Part shown: one piece after another, positions 37,690-47,232 of the stretch
Numbering within the stretch: position 1 is the first letter of the stretch
Layout of the letters: every line of letters starts with the position of its first letter
From: Fibrobacter sp.
Lineage (GTDB): Bacteria > Fibrobacterota > Fibrobacteria > Fibrobacterales > Fibrobacteraceae
Reading direction: 5' to 3'
DNA: 64,000 bases
Assembly: GCA_016285835.1 (NCBI GenBank)
Contig: JAEERM010000002.1
Coordinates: 17,089-81,088, forward strand
Translations under genes and position numbers: made by a program
The notes under the pieces: generated by a model
Databases searched by the model: none
Seen by the model: the letters and a program-made list of their open reading frames with translations, nothing else
Told to the model about the DNA's origin: nothing

Positions 37690-37718
37690 AATATAAGTAA
37701 TTATATCGATGACATCAA
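37690..37718 (-). promoter_or_regulatory. Sigma70-like promoter of cluster 1
   Basis: Minus strand TTGATG - 17 nt - TATATT, -10 immediately upstream of the leader hairpin. Confidence 0.55.
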
Positions 37719-37791
37719 GTGATTATGTTAACATTTTCTTACTCTAGACACGGAGTAAATATTTTTTAACACAAATAATGCGTAAAATGAT

Positions 37792-37809
37792 GGCGGACCG
37801 AAGCCCGCC
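37792..37809 (-). terminator. Terminator-like hairpin downstream of 37852-38418
   Basis: ggcggaccgaagcccgcc. Confidence 0.6.
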
Positions 37810-37851
37810 ATATCGTGTTAAATGGGATGTTGGCCCATTGGCCAGCTGTTT

Positions 37852-38418
37852 TTACTTTTTCTTCTTCTTGAGGCCCAAGGTGCCCTGCTTGTATTCGTGA
37901 ATGCAGGTCACGGCAGCCATCTTGCAAGGCGTGGAGTTATCGTAGTACACCACGCGGTCGTTACGGAAGAGTTCCATCACGAGGTTCTTGAAGTCTGCGC
38001 TGGTGCCCTTCATGAACACGCGGTCGTAGAAGATGTCCATGTCGCGGGTAACGACCGTAATCTTCACGTCGCCACTGTACTGCCCGACCTTGCCCTGGAT
38101 ATGCAGGCCATACGGAATTTCGGTGACCTTCAGGTGCTGAAGGCTCTTGGGAACCTCATAGCTGAGATCGGCCCATGTGGCGGCCTTGCCTTCGTCGCGG
38201 AGGTGGAACCACGGGGTAAGATCCTCGGTGTTCTCGCCGAGAGAGGCTTCGATGGCCTCGTTCAAGCTGACAAGGTAGCTATCGCGGATGAGGGCGAGTT
38301 CTTCCTTGAGAATGGTGAAGTTATCGGGGGGTTCCGACCCGTCGTCAACGGCAAAAGCCGGAACAAAAGACGCAAGGCACACGGCCAATGCAAAAAAGAG
38401 GGAGGTTGTTTTTTTCAT
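37852..38418 (-). CDS. Secreted protein of unknown function
   Basis: 188 aa, signal peptide MKKTTSLFFALAVCLASFVPAFA. Confidence 0.7.
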   Translation of the reverse strand: MKKTTSLFFALAVCLASFVPAFAVDDGSEPPDNFTILKEELALIRDSYLVSLNEAIEASLGENTEDLTPWFHLRDEGKAATWADLSYEVPKSLQHLKVTEIPYGLHIQGKVGQYSGDVKITVVTRDMDIFYDRVFMKGTSADFKNLVMELFRNDRVVYYDNSTPCKMAAVTCIHEYKQGTLGLKKKKK

Positions 38419-38467
38419 AAATTAAAAGTTAACAAAATTTGCTATATTTTCAAGGCAACTCACTGCT

Positions 38468-38550
<83 letters not shown>

Positions 38551-38588
38551 TTAAAAACAAAGGTTTTTCGTAAAATTTCGAGTAAAAC

Positions 38589-39014
38589 ATGATAGAATTC
38601 TACCCCAACAGCATTTACTACCCCCGCGAGGCGGTAGAAGAAAAGCTCGCCAAGGGCGAACTCGACAAGACAGAGAAACACCTGATGGGCTGGACCGAGC
38701 GCCATCGCGGCGAAATCTGGGACTGCGCCCGTGACGATGCAGAGAACCCTACCGACGAAATCCTGCTCGATAACCTGCGCGCCCTGCTCCTGTGCAAGGG
38801 CTCCCTGCAGCCTGCCGCCGAGATGGGCGACATGATCAAGGAAATCAAGAAGGAAGTCTGGTACAGGAACGAGAAGGAACACGAAGCCGCCGAAGAAGTA
38901 GCCGAAGAATGGCGTGCCAAGTACCTGGTCAAGTGGCGCGAAGCCCGCATGTTCGAAGCCTTCATCCTCATCGAGAAGCGCGCCGCTGAACTGCTCAAGA
39001 TTCTGAGGGACTAG
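38589..39014 (+). CDS. Conserved hypothetical protein, 141 aa
   Basis: Intact ORF MIEFYPNSIYYPREAVEEKLAKGELDKTEKHLMGW just after tRNA-Leu. Confidence 0.65.
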   Translation: MIEFYPNSIYYPREAVEEKLAKGELDKTEKHLMGWTERHRGEIWDCARDDAENPTDEILLDNLRALLLCKGSLQPAAEMGDMIKEIKKEVWYRNEKEHEAAEEVAEEWRAKYLVKWREARMFEAFILIEKRAAELLKILRD

Positions 39015-39023
39015 CCCCCGCCG

Positions 39024-39533
39024 TCAGGGCCGGTTATTGTATTCCGCTAACCAGCGGACCGGGAACCAGAATTCCGTTATGCCGTGCACGCTGCGCGGGT
39101 AAACCCAGTACGTCCTGATGTGGTGGATGAGTTTCCACTTGAAATCATCGTCGTTGGTACTGCAATACAGTATTTCGGGGTAATCGATGTGCCCCGTGGA
39201 ATCAATCGTCAGCTTTAAGCCGACGAGTACATCCTCGTCGTTGGTGCGGAAATGCTGGGTGGCGAGCCAGTGCAACCCGGCGGCCCTCCCCTGCAGAGAC
39301 TTGCCCAATTTGAGTACGTCACGGCCGGCACTATTTTCCAACACGTACAGTTCGTCGACATCGGGCATGAGGACTCGCCCACGGTAATAGGAGTGCGGCA
39401 CGAACTCCTCCACCTCCTCCATGACCATCTTGGTCTTGGCGGGGGCATAGCGCGGTGGTGTCGTGATAAGGCCATAGGCGATGACCAGGAACACCAAAGC
39501 GAACAGGACGACAGGCAAGTCTCTCTTGATCAT
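39024..39533 (-). CDS. Membrane-anchored protein with TonB/AgmX-like C-terminal region
   Basis: N-terminal TM; GLKLTIDSTGHIDYPEILYCSTNDDDFKWKLIHHIRTYWVYP resembles TonB-type C-terminal domains. Confidence 0.55.
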   Translation of the reverse strand: MIKRDLPVVLFALVFLVIAYGLITTPPRYAPAKTKMVMEEVEEFVPHSYYRGRVLMPDVDELYVLENSAGRDVLKLGKSLQGRAAGLHWLATQHFRTNDEDVLVGLKLTIDSTGHIDYPEILYCSTNDDDFKWKLIHHIRTYWVYPRSVHGITEFWFPVRWLAEYNNRP

Positions 39534-39542
39534 TTCGCCTCC

Positions 39543-41243
39543 CTACTCTATCGCCTTCACACAGAGCTGGATAGTCTTCTTGTCGTTGTAGTAGTTCCAC
39601 GTAGGTTCGAAGACTATGGACAGGGGCTTGTTCTTGCCGACAAGCACCTTGTTCTTGCGCAGGCCAAAACCGATGGCGGAGTATGCCGGGCTCCCGGCCT
39701 GGGAAATTTCCATTTGCAAGTGGCCGCCGCGCAGTTCGCGCACACGGTGCACCTTGACTCCCTCGGCGCGGAAAACCGGGTAAGGGAAGTTGCCGCCGAA
39801 CGGCTCCATCAATTCGAAATAGTCGAGCACGGTGTGCGCCTTCGGGCGCGACAACGACGGGGCCACGGAAAGTTCACGCAGCGCGACATCGATGTCGAAA
39901 CGGTGGGCCTCGTCCACCTCGGGGGCGCCGCCGGTGTAGCCCTGCTCACGGGCGGCGGCTTCCAGCCGCTCCCGGAGTTCGTCAATCTTTGTCGCGGCAA
40001 GCGAAAAGCCTGCGGCATTCGCATGGCCGCCCCAGCGTTCGAACAAATCGCGCACGTCGAAAAGGGCCTTGTGCCAATTAAAACCGGGAACGGCGCGGGC
40101 ACTCGCATGCGCCATGCCGTCGATAATCGACAGCACCGCCGCGGGTCTGTGGAATTCCTGGGCGAGTTTCGCAGAGACAATGCCGATAACGCCCACGTGC
40201 CAGTTTTCGCCCGCCACCACGATGACCTCGGGAATTTTTTCGCCGTACTGTTCGCGAACGTTCTTGAGCGCCATCTCGGTAATCTCGGATTCCTTCTGCT
40301 TGCGGCGGGCGTTCCAATTCTTGAGTTCCGAAAGCAACGCCATTGCCTCGGTCTTGCTTGCACTCAACAACAACTTAAGTGCCGGGTCGGGCCGTTCCAT
40401 ACGGCCAGGCGCATTGAAGAGTGGCGCATACTTGTACATCACGTCGATGCCGCCCACACTGCTCGCGGACTTCATGAGCGAACTGTACATGGCCTGCAAT
40501 CCCGGCCACTCGCTATTGCGCAAGTGTTCAAGACCAATCTTGGTGAAGCGTCTGTTTTCCGGAGTCATCTGCACAAGGTCGGCCAAAGTACCCAAGGCGA
40601 CCAAGTCGAGATACCGCGTCGGCACGGGCCGGCCAAGCTTTGCAAACAGGGCACATACAAACTTGTACGAAACACCGACACCGCAGAGTTCCGGGTTCGG
40701 ATAAGCGTCGCCCTCCTGGTGCGGGTCGAGCAGTACATCGCACTGCGGCAGTCCATCACCGCTGGGCTGATGGTGATCCATGACCATGACCCGCATCCCA
40801 AGTTCCTTGGCGTGGGCTATTTCTGCATTCGCCGTGATGCCTGTATCTACCGTAATCAGGTTGCGCGCACCGGCCTCGTACATTTCGTCGACAGCGCTGA
40901 CAGAAAGCCCGTACCCGTCGCCGAATCGGTTGGGCAGGCGCCACTGCGTCGCGATGCCGATTTCGGCGAGCGCCTTGCTGAGCAGCGTCACCGAGGTCAT
41001 GCCGTCCAAGTCGTAGTCGCCGAAGATGAAAATTTCTTCACCGCTCTTCTGGACATCCAAAAGCCATTCAACGGCCTCCCCCATGCCCTTCATGAGCATC
41101 GGGTCTGCGATGTCGCTGTCGCTGCCATACAGGAACTTGTATGCATCGGCCACGTTCTTCACGCCACGCGACACGAGGAACCGGGCCACCAGGTGCGGCA
41201 CCTTGAGTTCGCGAGCGAGCGTCGAGGCGACAAGTTCTTCCAT
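39543..41243 (-). CDS. recJ: Single-stranded-DNA-specific exonuclease RecJ
   Basis: FIFGDYDLDGMTSVTLLSKAL, VMDHHQPSGDGLP, AHASARAVPGFN; start moved to 41243 overlapping the upstream stop. Confidence 0.9.
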   Translation of the reverse strand: MEELVASTLARELKVPHLVARFLVSRGVKNVADAYKFLYGSDSDIADPMLMKGMGEAVEWLLDVQKSGEEIFIFGDYDLDGMTSVTLLSKALAEIGIATQWRLPNRFGDGYGLSVSAVDEMYEAGARNLITVDTGITANAEIAHAKELGMRVMVMDHHQPSGDGLPQCDVLLDPHQEGDAYPNPELCGVGVSYKFVCALFAKLGRPVPTRYLDLVALGTLADLVQMTPENRRFTKIGLEHLRNSEWPGLQAMYSSLMKSASSVGGIDVMYKYAPLFNAPGRMERPDPALKLLLSASKTEAMALLSELKNWNARRKQKESEITEMALKNVREQYGEKIPEVIVVAGENWHVGVIGIVSAKLAQEFHRPAAVLSIIDGMAHASARAVPGFNWHKALFDVRDLFERWGGHANAAGFSLAATKIDELRERLEAAAREQGYTGGAPEVDEAHRFDIDVALRELSVAPSLSRPKAHTVLDYFELMEPFGGNFPYPVFRAEGVKVHRVRELRGGHLQMEISQAGSPAYSAIGFGLRKNKVLVGKNKPLSIVFEPTWNYYNDKKTIQLCVKAIE

Positions 41244-42382
41244 CACTTGGCCCCCTCGAATAGTTTTACCGCAAGGGCCTGGATGCACACGCGCGGCGAT
41301 GTACGGCGGCTCGCAATGCGCGACATAGTCTCCTGCACGTCCACCAGGGCGAGGTCCACGGCATTCGCATCGATCTGCGGATAACGGGATGTATCGACCT
41401 TGGCCGTCGTGTCGGCGATGCGAAGCGGGGCTCCGGCCATTCCGCGGGCCATATCGGCCAGCAAGAACGAAACCACTTCCAAAAAGCGGTTCGCGACGGC
41501 GGCATCTTCGATGCCCGCATCTTCCAAATCAAAGAACAAGTCGGTGTAATCGCCCGAAAGGGAAAGGTTCACGAACCTAGCCGACAGGTCGAGCCAAGCA
41601 GAAGCGTGCTGCGCGTAATACATGGCCTTGCCGGGGGAACCCACAGAAAGCCCAACCACGTCGTCGGTGACGGCGGACTCGTCGTAGTCGTCGTGCGCAT
41701 ACTCCACCGCAATGTTGCGAACTTCGTCGTCGGTCAGCGGCAAAAGGTGCAAGGCAAGGCAGCGGCTGCGGATGGTCTGCAGCAAACGTTCGCGGCTGCT
41801 GGTCGTCAAAATAAAGTAGGTGTCCGGCGGGACTTCCTCTAGTGTCTTGAGGAAGGCGTTCGCAGCGGAATCATTCATGCGATCCGCTTCCGCGACAATA
41901 ATCGTGCGAACGCGGTCGCCCTTGAGGGCGAATCCCGCCGTCATGTTGCGAATAAGGTCCACCGTTATACCCGCAGCGGCGCTGAACACGTCGATGCGGT
42001 AAGGGTTCTTCACAATTTCTTCGATGTAGGCTTGCTTGTAATCCTGAATTGTCTTCGCGGTGCTCCCCGCCGACACGTCGGACGCGCTCCGCGCGGAAGA
42101 CTCCTTGGACTCCATGGGAACGACCCAGCCATCGGTATTGCCCGGATCGGCAGCCATCTTACAGCCGAAGCAATGCCCACAAGGCCTGGATTCCCCAGCG
42201 CTGCACTGTAGTGCCTTCGCGATTTCCATCGCGAGCGCCTTCTTGCCTATGCCTACCGGCCCATCGATAAGAATCGCCTGCGGGAACCGGTTTTCACGGA
42301 GCGCAGCCATAAGACGGATGCGTTGCCGGTTCTGCGATGATGGGCCGTTCAAGCGATATTCAATCATTTCTGTTTCAACCAT
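41243..42382 (-). CDS. holB: DNA polymerase III delta' subunit-like clamp-loader ATPase
   Basis: RFPQAILIDGPVGIGKKALAMEIAKALQC, CGHCFGC, NAFLKTLEEVPPDTYFILTTSSRERLLQTIRSRC. Confidence 0.88.
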   Translation of the reverse strand: MVETEMIEYRLNGPSSQNRQRIRLMAALRENRFPQAILIDGPVGIGKKALAMEIAKALQCSAGESRPCGHCFGCKMAADPGNTDGWVVPMESKESSARSASDVSAGSTAKTIQDYKQAYIEEIVKNPYRIDVFSAAAGITVDLIRNMTAGFALKGDRVRTIIVAEADRMNDSAANAFLKTLEEVPPDTYFILTTSSRERLLQTIRSRCLALHLLPLTDDEVRNIAVEYAHDDYDESAVTDDVVGLSVGSPGKAMYYAQHASAWLDLSARFVNLSLSGDYTDLFFDLEDAGIEDAAVANRFLEVVSFLLADMARGMAGAPLRIADTTAKVDTSRYPQIDANAVDLALVDVQETMSRIASRRTSPRVCIQALAVKLFEGAK

Positions 42383-43626
42383 TCAAGAGGGTCCACGGTC
42401 TGTGTACCCTCGCTAACTTGGAAATACAATTTAATTCCATTTAAAGAAGCGATGTCACCGACAATGCCGATTTCTTCGCAATTCTGTACCGTTTTTCCCT
42501 CCTGCACACGGATGCTCTGGAGGTGCCCGTACACGGAATATGTTCCGCCCTCGTGCTCGATAATTACAGACGGACCGCGCCCGTCAATTTCTGCAACCAT
42601 GGCCACGGTACCTGCCGCTGCAGCACGCACCGCGGAGCCCTTCTTGCCACGGATTTCCACACCGAGGTTACGCGTAGTGATATGCAATACCGGATGTTCC
42701 TGCAAGCCGTACTGGCTTATGACTTCGCCCTTGAGCGGCATGCACTTGGGGCCTGTCACCGGAGTCGTCACGGCGACCTGCGGTTTCTTCACAACCTTCT
42801 CTTCCTTCTCGGGCTTGCCGCCCTTGCCCTTCTTGGCCTTGGCCGCCTTCTCTTTCCTCTTACGTTCTTCTTCGGCCTTCTTCGCCGCCTCAATTTCCTT
42901 CTTGCGCTTTTCTTCGAGTTTCTTGATGAGGGCCTGCATCGTCTTCTGGTTGCGTTCAAATTCTTGCAGCGCCTTCTTCTGCATGTTCTTGTCTTGCTTG
43001 AGCGAGAGGAGCATTTTTTCTTGGCCACTCATCTGGGTCACGAGGCCCTTCTCCTCTTGTGCCTTGCGGCTACGCATCCTGTTCAAATCTTCCAGGTGCC
43101 CCTGTTCCGTCTTCTTCATCTCGTCGCGTTCTTCCATCATGCGCGAAAGCATCAGCACCTGTTCACGGTCCTCGTTGAGGATGTGGTGTACCCAGTACAC
43201 CTGCCTGTCTGGGTTTCCCTTCTGCGAAAGGAGGTTATACAAAACAAGGGCTTCGCTCTGCCGGCCATTCACGTAGAGGCTGCGGATTCGGCGCCTCATG
43301 GCCTCCTTGCGTTCGACAATTTTGCGGTCAAGCGAATCGATATCGGCAGCAAGCCGCACCACAGCCCCCTGCACCATGGCCTCGCTCTTCTCCAATTCGG
43401 CAATGTAGGTACGGGTCTGGTTGAGGTTCTGGTCCAAAAGAGAAATCGTGTTGAGGACGCCCTTTTCCTCGCTTTCAAGCATCGCCAGTTCCTGCCGTTT
43501 CTTGGCGAGGTCTCCTTCGAGTTTCTTGAGAGCCTGCTTCTGCTCCTTGATTTGCGCATCGGTCTTCTTGGGCGCAGCAAGCGGAAAACAGACCAACAAG
43601 CACAGGAGAATCGTGAACAGGCGCAT
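42364..43626 (-). CDS. EnvC-like murein hydrolase activator (coiled coil plus M23 domain)
   Basis: Signal peptide, long coiled coil, C-terminal GKKGSAVRAAAAGTVAMVAEIDGRGPSVIIEHEGGTYSVYGHLQSIRVQEGKTV. Confidence 0.85.
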   Translation of the reverse strand: MRLFTILLCLLVCFPLAAPKKTDAQIKEQKQALKKLEGDLAKKRQELAMLESEEKGVLNTISLLDQNLNQTRTYIAELEKSEAMVQGAVVRLAADIDSLDRKIVERKEAMRRRIRSLYVNGRQSEALVLYNLLSQKGNPDRQVYWVHHILNEDREQVLMLSRMMEERDEMKKTEQGHLEDLNRMRSRKAQEEKGLVTQMSGQEKMLLSLKQDKNMQKKALQEFERNQKTMQALIKKLEEKRKKEIEAAKKAEEERKRKEKAAKAKKGKGGKPEKEEKVVKKPQVAVTTPVTGPKCMPLKGEVISQYGLQEHPVLHITTRNLGVEIRGKKGSAVRAAAAGTVAMVAEIDGRGPSVIIEHEGGTYSVYGHLQSIRVQEGKTVQNCEEIGIVGDIASLNGIKLYFQVSEGTQTVDPLEWLKQK

Positions 43627-43632
43627 GGGTTT

Positions 43633-44553
43633 CTATTCCTGCTCGTTGCGTTTAATCTTGAGGAACCCGCGAACCGTGTGGAAGCTGAAATAGGTCGAGA
43701 GGGAAGAAACCGCAAGTACGACGAGGAACAAAATCCCGCCAAACCCGTCGACATAGCTACCGACTATCGGGAACGATTCCGTGAAGGCATCCACGACCAT
43801 CCAAAGGACAATCACCGCCGAAACACTCCCGAACAAGCCTTGCACAAGGCCTTCCAGCACAAAGGGGAACTGGATAAAGAACGTACTGCCGCCCGCATAC
43901 TTCATGTTTTCGACAAGCAACTTGCGCGAAAGCAGGGAAAGCCGCACCGAATTACAAATGATGAGCGAAAGCGTCACAAGCAAAAGGATACATATCGTCA
44001 CGGGCCAGAACACCATCTTGAACTTCCATTCGGCGATACGGTTCACCCAGTCCACGGGGGCCTGCACCTCCTCAAACACTCCGTCTCTCGCAATGGACTT
44101 GCGCACCTCGATGAGGTCAATCGGAGTCTTGCTCCTGTCGTCTAGCTTGATGCGGAAAAAAGGCGGAATGGGATTGTCGTCCACCAGGTCGAGCATGTCT
44201 CCCGAGAAATGCCTCCGGAAGTCGGCCAAGGCACTGTCGGCGCTCACGTACTCAACGCTGTCCACATGCTTCATGTGCAAAAGCCGTGAACGCACTGCCG
44301 CCACGGAATCGTCCGGAATGGGCCCCGGCAAAAATGCCTCGATAGCGTAAAGCGACTTTTCGGTGTCGATGACGCGCATCGCGCCCCCAAGGAACAGCGA
44401 AGACGCCGCCAGCAACAGCGAGCAGAGGAATATCGTCACAAGGGAGGGCAAAATAACCGTGCGGTGCTGCTTCCATCCCCTGAAGGATTCCGATACTAAA
44501 TAACCTAATTGACCTAACACAAAGCGAATAATAACTAAATTTAAAGGAGTCAT
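43633..44553 (-). CDS. ftsX: FtsX-like cell division permease
   Basis: Four TM segments and FtsX-type periplasmic loop (VRSRLLHMKHVDSVEYVSADSALADFRRHFSGDMLD). Confidence 0.8.
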   Translation of the reverse strand: MTPLNLVIIRFVLGQLGYLVSESFRGWKQHRTVILPSLVTIFLCSLLLAASSLFLGGAMRVIDTEKSLYAIEAFLPGPIPDDSVAAVRSRLLHMKHVDSVEYVSADSALADFRRHFSGDMLDLVDDNPIPPFFRIKLDDRSKTPIDLIEVRKSIARDGVFEEVQAPVDWVNRIAEWKFKMVFWPVTICILLLVTLSLIICNSVRLSLLSRKLLVENMKYAGGSTFFIQFPFVLEGLVQGLFGSVSAVIVLWMVVDAFTESFPIVGSYVDGFGGILFLVVLAVSSLSTYFSFHTVRGFLKIKRNEQE

Positions 44554-44565
44554 TTAGGGGCGAAC

Positions 44566-45609
44566 ATGAAACACATCGCATTAAAGATTACAGCCTTCCT
44601 CTTCGGGATTGCCCTCTGGTTCTATGTCATCTCACTGAAGAATTTCCAGCTCGAGATAGAAGCCCCCATCATCCTCTCCAAACTCCCGGAAACGCTCGCC
44701 ATCGCTTCGAGGCCACCGCAGAGCATGCCCATCACCGTGGAAGGCCGGCCATTTGACCTCATCCGCATGCGCGCCCAGGAGACAAAGGCCGCAAGCATCA
44801 TCGTCGATCTGCACGACATTGAACTCGGCAGCCACCGCGTACACATTGGTTCCAAGAACTACTCCTCCCCGAACTTTCCGAACATCCATTACGTGGACTC
44901 CGACGAAAGGCTCAGCTTTATTGACCTCGACATCGACACGCGCATCGTCCGTAACGTTCCCATCAAGTCGAACGTGACTTTCCGGCCCGCCAGCGGTTAT
45001 ATCATCACCAGCGACCCGGTGCTCAACCCCGAAGGCCTCAACGTGTCCGGTGCACGCAACGCACTCATGCGCATCATCGAAGTACCCACCGATTCCATCC
45101 GCTACGATTCCGTCAAGGCGCCCGGCCGGTACACGGTGCCACTCCGCTTTGACCAGTTACCCGCATACGTTGCACCAAACGATTCTGCAATCGAGATTTC
45201 TATCGACGTACAGAAAGTTACAAATAAAGTATTTAAGAACATTCCGGTTCACCTGATTGGCCGCTACGACAAGAACGAGGTAAGCCTCGTGCCAAGCACC
45301 GTCGAGGTGGAAATCACCGGCGGCGAAAAAATTCTGGACACGCTCAAGGCCGAAGCGCTTGACCTGTTCGTCGAAATCAACCGGTTCACCATCGAAGACG
45401 TGGATAGCCTACCTCCCACCGTAAGGCTCATACTCGACAAGAGCATCAACACCGACATGAGCATCAAGGGCATCCAGATCAAGCCCGACAAGGTGCGCCT
45501 GCAGAGGAAGATTCCTCAATCCACCACCGGGACGGAATCCGATTCCACGCAACCACCGGCCAAGCCCACCGTATTCACGATGGACGACCTCGAAGAGGAG
45601 GGCAAATAG
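44566..45609 (+). CDS. YbbR/CdaR-like domain protein
   Basis: FLFGIALWFYVISLKNFQLEIEAPIILSKLPETLAIAS, repeated YbbR-type domains. Confidence 0.75.
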   Translation: MKHIALKITAFLFGIALWFYVISLKNFQLEIEAPIILSKLPETLAIASRPPQSMPITVEGRPFDLIRMRAQETKAASIIVDLHDIELGSHRVHIGSKNYSSPNFPNIHYVDSDERLSFIDLDIDTRIVRNVPIKSNVTFRPASGYIITSDPVLNPEGLNVSGARNALMRIIEVPTDSIRYDSVKAPGRYTVPLRFDQLPAYVAPNDSAIEISIDVQKVTNKVFKNIPVHLIGRYDKNEVSLVPSTVEVEITGGEKILDTLKAEALDLFVEINRFTIEDVDSLPPTVRLILDKSINTDMSIKGIQIKPDKVRLQRKIPQSTTGTESDSTQPPAKPTVFTMDDLEEEGK

Positions 45610-46616
45610 TGCTCTGGCTCGGAATTGAATCCAGCTGCGACGAGACCGCCTGCGCCGTACTGCAAGATGAACCTCTTCAGGTGCTTTCGAACCCGCTCTA
45701 TAGCCAAATCGACGAACATGCGCTTTACGGGGGCGTAGTCCCCGAAATTGCGGCAAGGGCCCACCTGCAAAAGATTGCGCCCATCGCCGAAGCCGCCGTC
45801 AAAGAGGCGGGAATTTCGCTCAAGGATATCGACGCCATCGCCTACACCACGGGCCCCGGGCTCATGGGACCGCTACTCGTCGGTGCGAGCTTCGCCAAGG
45901 GGCTTTCCCGCGACCTGGGAATCCCGGCATACGGCATGAACCACCTCGAAGGCCATCTCGCGGCCGCCTGGCTCAGCAACCCCGATATCGAGCCGCCCTT
46001 CCTCACGCTCACAGTCTCGGGCGGGCACACGGAACTCATCCTGGAAGAACCCGGGTTTAAATACACAAGCATCGGCCGTACCCGCGACGATGCCGCCGGA
46101 GAAGCCTTCGACAAATGTGGCAAACTTATCGGCCTCAAGTACCCCGCAGGAGCGACCATCAGCAAGCTCGCCCAGGGGCACAACCGCAAGTTCGTGGACT
46201 TCCCGCGAGCACTGCATGTCCGCAACAACTGCGAATTCTCTTTCAGCGGCCTCAAGACGGCCGTGCTCCGCTACACGGAAACCCATGAGCCCGACTTTAT
46301 CAAGGTCCACCTCGGCGACATCTGCGCTTCGCTTGAAGACGCCATCGTCGACAGCCTCGTGGAAAAGACCATCACGGCCCTCAAATTGACCAAAATGAAG
46401 ACCCTGGTGGTCGGAGGCGGCGTGAGCGCGAACGCCTGGCTGCGCACACGCCTCCAAGACTACTGCGACCGTCACGGCATCCGATTCTGCATCCCCGACA
46501 GGAGCCTCAGCACCGACAACGGGGCGATGATTGCCGCCGCGGCCATCCGCCGCAACCGGCAGGGACTGCTCAAGTCTATCGACACAGTGAAACCATGGAT
46601 GCCGTTAGCCCCTTAA
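45609..46616 (+). CDS. tsaD: tRNA N6-adenosine threonylcarbamoyltransferase TsaD
   Basis: LGIESSCDETACAVL, VVPEIAARAHLQKI, NHLEGHLAAAWL; GTG start. Confidence 0.95.
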   Translation: MLWLGIESSCDETACAVLQDEPLQVLSNPLYSQIDEHALYGGVVPEIAARAHLQKIAPIAEAAVKEAGISLKDIDAIAYTTGPGLMGPLLVGASFAKGLSRDLGIPAYGMNHLEGHLAAAWLSNPDIEPPFLTLTVSGGHTELILEEPGFKYTSIGRTRDDAAGEAFDKCGKLIGLKYPAGATISKLAQGHNRKFVDFPRALHVRNNCEFSFSGLKTAVLRYTETHEPDFIKVHLGDICASLEDAIVDSLVEKTITALKLTKMKTLVVGGGVSANAWLRTRLQDYCDRHGIRFCIPDRSLSTDNGAMIAAAAIRRNRQGLLKSIDTVKPWMPLAP

Positions 46617-46749
46617 AAGGCATACAAGTTCAATTTTTCGCCCTAATTTCTTCAAAATCCCGTATTTTTACTCACAGATTTCGAAATTTATGCGAAATCC
46701 CAAAAAATATTATACTTCCATGCACCTCTAAAAATTATATTATACACGT

Positions 46750-47220
46750 ATGAGACTCTGGGGTTACCATAAGCATTTCGAGCACCGGGCAATTAACCGG
46801 TGCATTTTTGGCGTTTTTACGCTCTGTGCACTTCTTGCATTCCCCGCTGCCGCCCAAGACATAAATAAAAAGGTCAACGATGTAGACGTTTTCCGTCCGG
46901 AGAAACGCGAGACTAGAGTCGAACTTGTCGATTCCAGCAAGAGCAATTCCATCAAATTGAACGTCGACATTTTCGGTAGCCTGGATGTGCAATCCTACTA
47001 CATTTTGTGGGACGAAGTAGACCTTTCCGAGGACATCAAGAAATTGATGACCACCCGCGACTTCGCCCGCGACGAGTTCTTCATGCAGAACATCGACCGC
47101 GAGCAGTTCGAACAGGAACGCCTACTGCAACTCTTTGAAGACAAGAAGCGCGAATACTTCAACATCTTCCCCGAAGAGGCGCTCAAGATGCTCGAAGACG
47201 AGCGCAAGGACGACGACTAG
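46750..47220 (+). CDS. Secreted/periplasmic hypothetical protein
   Basis: 156 aa, signal-like N-terminus LCALLAFPAAAQD. Confidence 0.6.
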   Translation: MRLWGYHKHFEHRAINRCIFGVFTLCALLAFPAAAQDINKKVNDVDVFRPEKRETRVELVDSSKSNSIKLNVDIFGSLDVQSYYILWDEVDLSEDIKKLMTTRDFARDEFFMQNIDREQFEQERLLQLFEDKKREYFNIFPEEALKMLEDERKDDD

Positions 47221-47232
47221 CCGGAACCGCAA

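Noticed and set aside
39252-41384. 710-aa plus-strand ORF antisense to recJ
   Set aside because: Opposite strand encodes clear RecJ and the start of holB; the ORF is a stop-poor shadow of GC-rich codon usage with no recognisable motifs.
42523-44145. 540-aa plus-strand ORF
   Set aside because: Antisense to clear EnvC-like and FtsX-like genes; low-complexity Leu/His/Phe composition typical of shadow ORFs.
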